A stretch of 64,000 bases of DNA from DAISKN01 sp963716925 (GTDB lineage: Bacteria > Acidobacteriota > Vicinamibacteria > Marinacidobacterales > SMYC01), in contig CAVQUX010000014.1 of NCBI GenBank assembly GCA_963716925.1, forward strand, positions 124,001-188,000. The letters are read 5' to 3'. Every line of letters begins with the position of its first letter. Positions within the stretch are counted from its first letter, which is position 1. Positions 51,244 through 61,727 of the stretch are shown here, piece after piece. Position numbers and translations under genes: made by a program. The notes under the pieces were generated by a model. The model saw nothing but the letters and a program-made list of their open reading frames with translations. It searched no databases and was not told where the DNA came from.

Positions 51244-52228
51244 TTAATCGGAGGACATCGCCGCCACGATCGCGAGGTCCTGCTCGCGCACCGAGGCGAC
51301 GTCGAAGCTCCGAGCCGAAGCGGCCATGCGGGTGAGGGCAGCTCCCATCGCCATGGGTGGCGCGGAGTCACCCTTCTTCGCTCGGTGGAAGCGGACCGGG
51401 TTGATCCGGGCGACGACGTAGTTCCGCAGGTAAGGCGAGCGGAACCCGCGCTTCTTGAGCTCCGCGACGATCTCCTTGACTCGCTCGTCGATCGCGAGAA
51501 GCCGCGCCGAATGCCCCTCGCGCTCGCGCAGGCTCTTCGTGAGCGTGCCGGTCGCGAAGCGGTCGACCTTCCGCTGGAACGAGAAATAGGGGCTTCCGGC
51601 AAAGCGCCCGTTGTCTTGATAAATGATGCCGAGCGTGAGAAGAGCGGGCTCTTCGAACTGGGTCTCGTAGTCCGTTTCGCGCGCGCGCGGCTTTCTCTCG
51701 GCGAGCTCGCGCGCCATGCGGATCACTTCGAGGCTCTTGTCCTTGAGGTTGTGGGCCTTTTCCGTATTGAGGGCGAGGATACGAAAGGCGAGATCCTCGT
51801 CGGGCGAGACCAGCGCGGGCACCGCTCGGAGCCCGAGAACTTTTGCCGCCTGATGCCGGTGTCTTCCGTTCGGGGTCCAGAACTGTCCATCGGCCCCCTG
51901 GACCACGATGAGCGGATCGAGGAACACTCCCGTTTCTTCGATTTTCTTCGCGAGCCGCTTGGTATGCGTCGGAGAAAGATCCCGCTGGAAAGGAGTGGGC
52001 TCGACCGACTTCAACGGAAGCACAGCGAGGAGAAGAGGCTTGCCTGCGAAGGGCTCCCGATAAGCTCCGATGGGGATGCCGCCCACTTTCCCGCACCCGC
52101 GCGGCGAGGGGCGCGAGGGAAGGGTCGTCGACTCCGAGAAGGATATCAGCGGACGCGGGTCCCCGTTCCTCCTTGGCAGGGGTCAGTCTCTTGCGTGAAT
52201 CCGGCGACTTTTTCCTGGCCTTGGCCAT
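51244..52228 (-). CDS. ParB-like N-terminal-domain protein, frameshifted
   Basis: Restored length is about 327 residues. A basic leader (MAKARKKSPDSRKRLTPAKE) starts at 52228 in one frame and reaches APLAARVRESG. The body continues in the next frame with GGIPIGAYREPFAGKPLLLA. One extra G in the GGG near 52087 accounts for the break. The body has the ParB/Srx fold: PTPFQRDLSPTHTKRLAKKI, PLIVVQGADGQFWTPNGRHR and HQAAKVLGLRAVPALV. The helix-turn-helix and dimerisation domains of chromosomal ParB are absent, and no parA lies nearby, so it is an orphan ParB-like protein, not the partition factor. Confidence 0.75.
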
Positions 52229-52251
52229 GATGGCCAGGGATTCTACATCGG

Positions 52252-52416
52252 CTAGCGCCGCCGGCGACGGAACGCGCCAAAGCCCGCGAGCAGCAAGAGC
52301 CCTTGCCCGAAGAGGAGCCCGGAGACAGGTTCCGGAACGGGAGTGTTGCTCGGCGGAATCCAGGATGCCCGGGTCCCCTTCGAGGCGGGAGGCAAGGCGC
52401 TCGAGGAGGCGGCGCT
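52252..52416 (-). pseudogene. orphan PEP-CTERM sorting tail
   Basis: The minus strand encodes NTPVPEPVSG, a hydrophobic stretch LLFGQGLLLLAGFGAF and RRRRR followed by TAG. This is the VPEP, transmembrane and arginine-cluster order of a PEP-CTERM signal, which sends exported proteins to exosortase. An in-frame stop about 33 codons upstream cuts it from any body domain. It ends 24 nt before the ParB-like gene start, so it is probably the stub of an exported protein gene. Confidence 0.65.
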
Positions 52417-52500
52417 CTACAAGCGGGAACGGCCGCGACCTCATCTCCCCAGAGCGCATCCACCTGCTGTCCTGGCGGAACTCTGGTTTCGGCGTTCACA

Positions 52501-52565
52501 GAGGCTGACTCGAGCTGAAGTTCCGTCCGGTTTCCGGCAATCGGCTTGGTTAGAATTCCCGATCA
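52501..52565. repeat. 65-bp dispersed direct repeat, copy A
   Basis: This copy shares about 58 of 67 aligned positions with 54257-54322 in the same orientation, including a CTCGAG or ACTCGAG start, a CCGG-TTT-CCGG hairpin and TTAGAATTCC near the end. It lies 2 nt beyond the stop of the minus-strand LuxR gene. Confidence 0.8.
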
Positions 52566-52567
52566 AT

Positions 52568-53230
52568 CTACGACGCGAGGCCGAGGCAGTGAAGGATCAG
52601 GTCCTGCCGGTGTTTGAGCTGGAACTTGGCGAGCAGATTCGATACGTGGAACTTTACGGTGCGCTCGGAAATATGGAGCTTGTCGGCAATCTGCTTGTTC
52701 GACAGGTTTTCGAGCAGGGTCTCGAGCACCTCGCGCTCGCGGCCGGTGATCGACGCCGAGAGTCCCGACCGGGGCCGCCCGCGCGAGGAAGCGACGACCG
52801 AATCGAGAAAGCGCGACAATAGCGACCGCGGGACCCAGAAGCCTCCTGCCGCCACCGCGTCCAGGGCGGGAGCGAGTTTTTCCCGGATCTCGCGGTAAGG
52901 AACGATACCCTTCACCCCGAGCCGCAGGAGACCGAAGGCCTCGGATTCGCGAAAGTGATCGGCGACGACGACGATCCGCGCTTTGGGGAAGCGACGGGTG
53001 ACGGTGCTGATCAGGTTTCCCGTATTCGGCTGCGACGGCTGGGCGTCGACCACGTAGAGCGTTGCTCGGGTGCACCAGTCCGGCTCGTGAAGGGGGGAAG
53101 CCGAGATCTTCTTCATATGGAGGCGGAAACGGTCGAGGGTGAGGACCTCTTCGAGCTCTCGCAGCACGAAAGGATGCGACGAGAGTACGCAGACCATGCG
53201 GCGCGAGGCAGGCCGCTTCTTCATAGCCAT
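52568..53230 (-). CDS. LuxR-family regulator with degenerate receiver domain
   Basis: A 220-residue protein. The N-terminal receiver-like fold has the strand-3 aspartate in LYVVDAQPS, but the acidic pair after strand 1 is replaced by LSSHPF, so phosphorylation is doubtful. LGVKGIVPY matches strand 5 but has Pro-Tyr where the Lys-x-Pro lysine is expected nearby. The C-terminal LuxR HTH is intact: ITGREREVLETLLENLSNKQ, then IADKLHISERTVKFHVSNLL near residue 180. The ATG at 53230 has GGAGGG six bases upstream. The target is unknown; no histidine kinase lies nearby. Confidence 0.85.
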   Translation of the reverse strand: MAMKKRPASRRMVCVLSSHPFVLRELEEVLTLDRFRLHMKKISASPLHEPDWCTRATLYVVDAQPSQPNTGNLISTVTRRFPKARIVVVADHFRESEAFGLLRLGVKGIVPYREIREKLAPALDAVAAGGFWVPRSLLSRFLDSVVASSRGRPRSGLSASITGREREVLETLLENLSNKQIADKLHISERTVKFHVSNLLAKFQLKHRQDLILHCLGLAS

Positions 53231-53559
53231 TGAATGCCCTCCCCATCGGGGGTTTCCCGAAGCGGCGCGCTCGATGTTTCGGCAGTGTGAACTAGCGTAA
53301 TCGCGGGCTCCATTCAGTCAAGGCGAGGCCGAAAAACGAGTGCTACGGAGCCCCGTCTTCTGCTCGGCCGGAAGAGGTTCCCTCGCCAGTTCGACCCAAT
53401 CCTCGTACGCGAAGTGTCTCAAGTCCAAACTCCGGCTCACCGCTCACGCCTCGAGCCGGCGTCGAACGGGGCCTCTAGATAAGGGTAACGGAGAGTCGAG
53501 AATGATATAGCTCACACAGCAAGGAATTACTCGTTTAAAATCAGCCGGTTACGTGGCGC
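53231..53559. other. 329-bp gap with no gene
   Basis: No credible open frame or RNA gene is seen. The left 60 bp carry the leader of the LuxR gene. The right part, near 53500-53545, is more A+T-rich than its surroundings and may hold a minus-strand promoter, but no box pair with proper spacing is found. Confidence 0.4.
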
Positions 53560-54297
53560 TTACTTCGCCCGTGCCTCGCGGAGCGAGAGCGCGGCGTCTC
53601 GAAGAGAGTGCTCTGGGTCCCCGGTCTCGAGCAGCCGGCAGTAGAAGGACTTCATGAACTCCGCGGTCGCGCGATCCTGAACGTCCCCATGGTGGCGAGA
53701 AGCGAACTACGCCCCCGCGCGCAGGAGGCCGCCGACGAGCCCGAGGTGCTCGTCCCCCTCGACGACGACGCTCGAGCCGGTCGCGCACGCGCTCGGCGTG
53801 ACCAATCGCACGGGGAGCTTGAGCTGATAGAGGTCGTAGTGAGCTTCTCGTGAAGCTCTTCGAGGTGGTGATTCGAAGCTCGAAGCTGCGGCTCCTGGAA
53901 ACAACGAACGTACTCGGTCCCCAGTCGGAACTTCGATAGCTGGAATTGGAGCCGCTTCACCCGATCCCTCGTCCGGGAGGCGAGGCCCGGCTCGACGACC
54001 TCGACGGTCACGAGTGACGACGCAGGCCATCAATCGTTCCCGAACCCGGTACTACTCCAGCAGGATTGCGTCGGGCGCGAGCTGCTGCCCGTCGCCGAGC
54101 GAGCGGGGCTCGGTGCTCCGAATCGCCTTCCCGATGGCGCCGGAAGAGAGCTCCCGAACCGCGCTGCCGCATGCTGCGAATCCGAAAGCCTCGAGACGGA
54201 CGTGACCGTCAAGAACCCGATCGAGCGACCGTGTCAATCGTGCCGCAGGCTCTCTCGAGGCTGGGACTCGAGCTGAAGTTCCGCCGGTTCCCGGCAA
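53560..54297 (-). pseudogene. CHAT-domain (caspase-like) protein, multiply broken
   Basis: Pieces of one protein appear in two minus-strand frames: LGDGQQLAPDAILLE then amber (54052-54054), YRVRERLMACVVTRD, then after a shift VEVVEPGLASRTRDRVKRLQ and QLSKFRLGTEYVRCFQEPQL. Back in the first frame come YDLYQLKLPVRLVTPSACAT (caspase-like Cys), GDEHLGLVGGLLRAGA, amber at 53707-53709, and DVQDRATAEFMKSFYCRLLE to a TAA at 53560. At least two stops and several frameshifts show true decay. The His half of the dyad and the TPR front are missing. CHAT proteins act as proteases in signalling and defence. Confidence 0.8.
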
Positions 54298-54322
54298 TCA
54301 GCTCGGTTAGAATTCCCTATCA
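54257..54322. repeat. 65-bp dispersed direct repeat, copy B
   Basis: This is the second copy of the repeat at 52501-52565, in the same orientation and 17 nt beyond the stop of the minus-strand multicopper oxidase. Differences are a 2-nt insertion, a 1-nt deletion and a few substitutions. The CCGG-type hairpin and the TTAGAATTCC segment are conserved. Confidence 0.8.
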
Positions 54323-54339
54323 GTAGAGGCGCCCGGTCC

Positions 54340-56109
54340 TCAGCCGACGACGTCGTAGGGACGCATCATGTCGTTGTCCTCGTGCTCGAGGATGTGGCAG
54401 TGCAGGACGTAGCGGAAGCGCTGCCCCCGATCGACGCGCGTGCCCGACGGCAGATCGAACCTCGCGACAATCCGCGTCACCTCGCCCGGGAAGGCCTGCA
54501 CCATGTCCTTCGCCGCCCGCCGCTCGTTGGCCGGCGGCTGGACCCGCGGGCCCGTGAAGACGAGAGCGTCCGGATATTGATCCAGGTCGAACGGCTGGCG
54601 GTCGAGAATGTTGAACTGGACCAGGTGCACGTGAATCGGATGCGCGTCGCCGGTGGTGTTGATGATCCGCCAGATTTCCGTCGCGCCCGCCCGCGGACTC
54701 TCGGTGACCGGATCCATCCAGTGCTGGCTGATGAGGCCTTCGATCGGATTGTCCTGTGCCGACGCATTCTCGATGAGCACGAGATCTCTGATCGTGCTCG
54801 GCGCCGCGATCGCGCTCGCCCCCGCCGGATTGAGCGCCGGCGCGGCGGGCAGCCGGGACGGCACCGGTCCGGTATCGCGCTGGCGTCTGCCGGTCACCCT
54901 GAACAGCATCACGTCGGCCGGCACCACATCGTCGCCGTCCGGGAACGGCGCCTTCGCGTCGTTGCTCAGCACGAAGGACTTCCCCTCCGCGTCAGAGAAA
55001 TCGATGATCACATCGAATCGCTCGGCCGGCGCGATCGTCAAGTCCGTCAACCGGACGGGCGCGGGCAGGAATCCACCGTCAGTGCCGATTTGAATGAACT
55101 GCGGCCCCGGCGAGCCGTTGCGATCGCCGTCCCACTGGCTCTCGTTGAGCGTGAGGTGGTAGAAGCGCGCGTTCGACGCATTGAGGATCCGGAATCGGTA
55201 TTTGCGCGGCTCGACCTCGAGGAACGGCCACACCTTGCCGTTGACCAGCACTGTGTCGCCGAAGAATTCCGGAACCCAGTTGAGCGGCACTTCCGAATCG
55301 GTGTTGTCCGACACCGGGTACTCGAGCGAGCCATCGGCGTTCAGCAGACGATCCTGAATCATCAGCGACACCTCGTGCTCGCCTCGCGGCAGATCGAGAT
55401 CCTCTTCGTCGCGATCACGGATGAAGTACGAGCCTTCGAGTCCGGTGTAGAGATTCAGCCGCGTGATGCCGAGCGCGTGATCGTGGTACCACAACCCGGT
55501 CGCCGGCTGATCGTTCGGGTAGTGATAGACCTGGCGGGCGAAGAGCGGACCGGTCTGCGCGAAACCGTTCGTGAACCACGCTTCCGGATAGCCGTCGCTT
55601 TCAGGCAGGACCTTCAGGCCGTGGACGTGAACGACGGTGCGCACTTCCGGCGTCGGCGGTTCGGCGCCGTGAATGGTCGGCGCGATGGGCAGCATGTGCG
55701 TGGCCGGCAGGTTGTTGCGCCACCGGACGGCGATCGGCTTTCCGCGGCGCGTTTCGAACGTCGGGCCGGGATACATGCCGTTGTATCCCCACAACGTCGT
55801 GGGCGGCAGATCGCGATGGAGCTTCTGCCGGAACTCGCGCATCCGCACGTCATAGAGCGAAACGCCATTGAGGAGTCCGACCGGCGCGATCGTCGCGGGA
55901 ACCGGCAGCGGATCCACGAACCGGGCGAGGCCGCCGCCGTGGCTCGTCCATCCGTGGCGGCGATGCTTCATTCCGAACCGATGCATGCCGCGCTGGTGAT
56001 CTCCGGTCTGCATCGCCACCGTCGTCCGCGATCGCGTGATGCCGGCGCCGAACGCGAGTGCTCCGCCGATGCCGCCGATTGCCTTGAGGAATGTTCGTCG
56101 CTCGATCAT
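54340..56109 (-). CDS. multicopper oxidase (bilirubin oxidase/CotA-like), Tat-exported
   Basis: A 589-residue protein. The leader ERRTFLKAIGGIGGALAFGA has a twin-arginine motif. All four copper blocks are present: HVHG near residue 165, WYHDHALG near residue 208, HPIHVHLVQF near residue 500 and HCHILEHEDNDMM at about 570-582 with the type-1 Cys, His and Met. Domain order and length fit CotA/bilirubin oxidase and phenoxazinone synthase-like enzymes that oxidise phenols or metal ions while reducing oxygen to water. The gene stands alone, with 543 bp of empty DNA upstream. Third-position G+C looks lower than in neighbours, suggesting transfer. Confidence 0.93.
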   Translation of the reverse strand: MIERRTFLKAIGGIGGALAFGAGITRSRTTVAMQTGDHQRGMHRFGMKHRRHGWTSHGGGLARFVDPLPVPATIAPVGLLNGVSLYDVRMREFRQKLHRDLPPTTLWGYNGMYPGPTFETRRGKPIAVRWRNNLPATHMLPIAPTIHGAEPPTPEVRTVVHVHGLKVLPESDGYPEAWFTNGFAQTGPLFARQVYHYPNDQPATGLWYHDHALGITRLNLYTGLEGSYFIRDRDEEDLDLPRGEHEVSLMIQDRLLNADGSLEYPVSDNTDSEVPLNWVPEFFGDTVLVNGKVWPFLEVEPRKYRFRILNASNARFYHLTLNESQWDGDRNGSPGPQFIQIGTDGGFLPAPVRLTDLTIAPAERFDVIIDFSDAEGKSFVLSNDAKAPFPDGDDVVPADVMLFRVTGRRQRDTGPVPSRLPAAPALNPAGASAIAAPSTIRDLVLIENASAQDNPIEGLISQHWMDPVTESPRAGATEIWRIINTTGDAHPIHVHLVQFNILDRQPFDLDQYPDALVFTGPRVQPPANERRAAKDMVQAFPGEVTRIVARFDLPSGTRVDRGQRFRYVLHCHILEHEDNDMMRPYDVVG

Positions 56110-56652
56110 GCTGCACCTCCGGTGCGCGCTAATAAACCTCCGCGTTGTCGCGCAACCTCGAGTGTTGCGCGCTCGTTTTTCACAGTTTCAACTGCGCTGA
56201 CAGGAATGTGGTTGGTATAAGGGATTCGATCGATCGCGTGCTGGCGTCGGTCGGAGTCGCTGGTATCGGAATCGACGCCTTCCGCTCATCGAACCTCACC
56301 ATAGCCTCCCGTCCGGCGCACGAGGGAGCCTACGCTCGACGCTCGCACGCAACTACTGGTGAGGAGTACAGATTTGGTGCAGGGGGGGATGACTGGTCGC
56401 TGCCGCGGATCTCGCGACCGCCGCGAGCGGCGTGACAGCTTCAGTCAGGGACCTCGCAATCCGCGCGGATGGGCGGGCGCAGCGGCCCGAGAGCTCGGTG
56501 GCCCGAGATCCTGCCGAAGGGTTACGCGGATTCAGGAGGTCGACGACGTGCTCGGACCCGTGCCTCGGATCCCGACGAGCTGGAAGTCGAGCTTTGGTAT
56601 CCCGCCGCCGATGCCCACCGGGAGGACCTGGAAAGGGGAGCGTACCCCCGGG
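56110..56652. other. 543-bp gap between gyrA and the multicopper oxidase
   Basis: No intact gene is visible. A plus-strand frame near 56545-56640 encodes DPDELEVELWYPAADAHRED, which reads like natural protein but has no start context, stop or family; it may be a remnant. The stretch nearest the oxidase start is more A+T-rich and probably carries its promoter. Confidence 0.35.
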
Positions 56653-59109
<2,457 letters not shown>

Positions 59110-59185
59110 GCTCCTGAACCTTTCCTTGTGGCCTTAAGCTGTGGAGCCGAATCCGCCCCGGCCGAGCGGCCGCGGACTGCGGCTT

Positions 59186-61648
59186 CTAGATGTCGAGATT
59201 CACCACTTCGAGGGCGTTCTCTTCGATGAACTGGCGTCTGGGCTCGACCGCGTCTCCCATGAGCACGGTGAAGATCTCGTCGGCGTCGACCTGGTCGTCG
59301 ACGGTGACCTGAAGGAGGACCCGGGTCTCGGGATCCATGGTGGTGTCCCAGAGCTGCGTCGGGTTCATCTCGCCGAGACCCTTGTAGCGCTGGATCGACA
59401 GACCTTTCTTCCCGGCGGCGAGGAGGTAGTCGATCAGCTCCTCCTTGTTCGCGAGCTCCCGGCGCTCGGCGGGGGGGCCGGCATCGATCGGCTGGGCCTC
59501 ACCGTCGCCGGCGGGTGCTCCTTCGCTCACCAGGATGGGCGGTCGCTCGAAGTCCTCGACTTCCTGGTAGAGATCGCGCAGCGTCCGATACTCCGCGGCG
59601 GCCAGGAACTCGCGCCCGATGGGTTTCACCCAGCGGTAGCCGTTGGTATTCTGGCCGGGCACGATCTTGTAGAGCTGGTGCTCCTCGTCGGCCATGACCG
59701 TGGCCTCGAGCCCGTGCTCCCGGGTGATGGGAGCGAGCGCCTCTTCAAGCCACTCCTTGTTCGAGAGGATCGTCTCGTCGGCACCGGCGCTCAGGAACTC
59801 GTTCAGGATGACGGCGGGGTAGCCGCGCTTCGCGAGACGATCGAGATGCTTGCGGAAAGCGACCATCTTCTCCAGGCGGTTGGCGAGGTCCTCGCCCGAA
59901 TACTCCTTCCCCAGGGCGGGAAGCCGCACCGTGCGGTTCTCGACCGCCCGGAGGAGCAGGTGGCGATCGAGCTCCCGGTCGTCCTTGAAGTAGATCTCCT
60001 TCTTCCCCCTCTTCACTTTGTAGAGCGGCGGCTGCGCGATGTAGAGGTACCCGGCCTCGATGATCTGGGCCATCTTTCGGAAGAAGAACGTGAGCAGCAG
60101 CGTCCGGATGTGCGAGCCGTCGACGTCGGCGTCGGTCATGATGATCACCCGGTGGTAGCGGAGCTTCTTCAGGTCGAAGTCCTCCTCGATTCCGGTGCCC
60201 AGGGCGGCGATCATGACCTTGATTTCTTCGTTCTCGAGCATCTTGTCGAGGCGGGCCTTCTCGACGTTCAGAATCTTTCCCTTGAGCGGCAGGATGGCCT
60301 GGAAATGGCGATCGCGTCCCTGCTTCGCCGAACCTCCGGCGGACTCCCCCTCCACGATGAAGAGCTCGGAGAGCGCGGGGTCGCGCTCCTGGCAGTCGGC
60401 GAGCTTTCCCGGAAGCGATGTCGAGTCGAGAGCGCCCTTGCGGCGCACGAGGTCCCGGGCCTTTCGCGCCGCCTCACGCGCCTTCGCGGCGTCCACCACT
60501 TTGTTGAGAATCCGGCGGGCGTCGCCTGGATTCTCTTCTAGAAAGCGCGCGATCTTCTCATTGACCAGCCCCTCGACGAAGCCCTTGACCTCCGGGTTGC
60601 CGAGCTTGGTCTTGGTCTGTCCCTCGAACTGCGGCGACGGGATTTTGGCGCTGATCACCGCGGTCAGACCTTCCCGTATGTCCTCCCCCTCGATCCCGCC
60701 TTCGAGGACCTTGGTGAGGTTGTTCGCCGTCCCGTAGGCGTTGATGGTCCGGGTGAGCGCGGAGCGGAGTCCCGAGAGGTGGGTCCCGCCTTCGTGGGTG
60801 TTCACCGTGTTGACGAAGGAGAACAGGGCCTCCTGGTAGCCGTCGTTCCACTGCATCGCGATCTCGCATTCCATGCCGTCGGCGGCCCCCTGAACGTGGA
60901 TGGCCTTCGGGTGGAGGGCGGTGCGGTTCTTGTTCAAGTACTCGACGAAGGAGACGATGCCTCCCTCGAAGTGGAAATCCTTGTCCTTACCCTGGCGCTC
61001 GTCGATGAGGCTGATGGTGATGCCGGGGTTGAGGAACGCGAGCTCGCGGAATCGCTGCGACAGGCTGTCGTAGCTGAACTCGAGCGTTTCGAAGATGGTG
61101 GTGTCCGGCCGAAAGGTGATGGTGGTGCCGGTCTTGTCGGTGGTCCCCACCTCCTCGAGCTGGGTCGCTACCTTCCCCTGCTCGTAGGCCTGCCGGTAGA
61201 CCTTGCCGTCTCTCCGGATCTCGAGCTCGAGCCTCTCCGACAGCGCGTTCACGACGGATACGCCGACACCGTGGAGTCCGGCGGAGAACTTGTACGTCTG
61301 GTTGTCGAACTTTCCGCCGGCGTGAAGCTGGGTCATCACCACCTCGGCGGCTGGCCTCCCGGTCTTCCTCTCGATGCCGATGGGAATACCGCGCCCGTTG
61401 TCGACGACGGTCACGCTGTTGTCGATGTGAAGGGTGACCTCGATACGGGTGCAGTAGCCGGCGATCGATTCGTCGACGCTGTTGTCGACGACCTCGAACA
61501 CCAGGTGGTTGAGGCCGGCGAGCCCGGTGGATCCGATGTACATCGCGGGGCGCATCCGCACTCCCTCGAGTCCTTCGAGGACGCGGATCTTTTCCGCGGT
61601 GTAATCGGCCCCTGATTTTTCTCGTTCGTCTTTTTGCGATTCGGTCAT
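59186..61648 (-). CDS. gyrB: DNA gyrase subunit B
   Basis: An 820-residue ATPase subunit. The GHKL ATPase has FEVVDNSVDESIAGYCTRIE near residue 50, VVDNGRGIPIGIERKTGRPA and HAGGKFDNQTYKFSAGLHGV near residue 110. The TOPRIM domain has VEGESAGGSAKQGRDRHFQA near residue 432 (Glu in place of the usual Asp in EGDSAGG) and MTDADVDGSHIRTLLLTFFF. It contains the roughly 170-residue insertion before the QRYKGLGEMNPTQLW tail, as in the longer GyrB type. It is followed by gyrA and preceded by dnaN, with no recF between. Confidence 0.97.
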   Translation of the reverse strand: MTESQKDEREKSGADYTAEKIRVLEGLEGVRMRPAMYIGSTGLAGLNHLVFEVVDNSVDESIAGYCTRIEVTLHIDNSVTVVDNGRGIPIGIERKTGRPAAEVVMTQLHAGGKFDNQTYKFSAGLHGVGVSVVNALSERLELEIRRDGKVYRQAYEQGKVATQLEEVGTTDKTGTTITFRPDTTIFETLEFSYDSLSQRFRELAFLNPGITISLIDERQGKDKDFHFEGGIVSFVEYLNKNRTALHPKAIHVQGAADGMECEIAMQWNDGYQEALFSFVNTVNTHEGGTHLSGLRSALTRTINAYGTANNLTKVLEGGIEGEDIREGLTAVISAKIPSPQFEGQTKTKLGNPEVKGFVEGLVNEKIARFLEENPGDARRILNKVVDAAKAREAARKARDLVRRKGALDSTSLPGKLADCQERDPALSELFIVEGESAGGSAKQGRDRHFQAILPLKGKILNVEKARLDKMLENEEIKVMIAALGTGIEEDFDLKKLRYHRVIIMTDADVDGSHIRTLLLTFFFRKMAQIIEAGYLYIAQPPLYKVKRGKKEIYFKDDRELDRHLLLRAVENRTVRLPALGKEYSGEDLANRLEKMVAFRKHLDRLAKRGYPAVILNEFLSAGADETILSNKEWLEEALAPITREHGLEATVMADEEHQLYKIVPGQNTNGYRWVKPIGREFLAAAEYRTLRDLYQEVEDFERPPILVSEGAPAGDGEAQPIDAGPPAERRELANKEELIDYLLAAGKKGLSIQRYKGLGEMNPTQLWDTTMDPETRVLLQVTVDDQVDADEIFTVLMGDAVEPRRQFIEENALEVVNLDI

Positions 61649-61727
61649 TGGTTTCGATGGAAGCGGTCGGAGACCCGTTCGTCAGCACGGCCTTCGGACG
61701 CGGTTCGCCCCCGGGGCGAAGGACGCG

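Noticed and set aside
51244..52228. Chromosome-partition ParB near the origin
   Set aside because: Lacks the KorB-type helix-turn-helix and dimerisation domain, and no parA or parS-like 16-bp palindrome is seen nearby.
56545..56640. A possible short hydrolase remnant (DPDELEVELWYPA)
   Set aside because: No start, stop context or second motif; too short to support a family.
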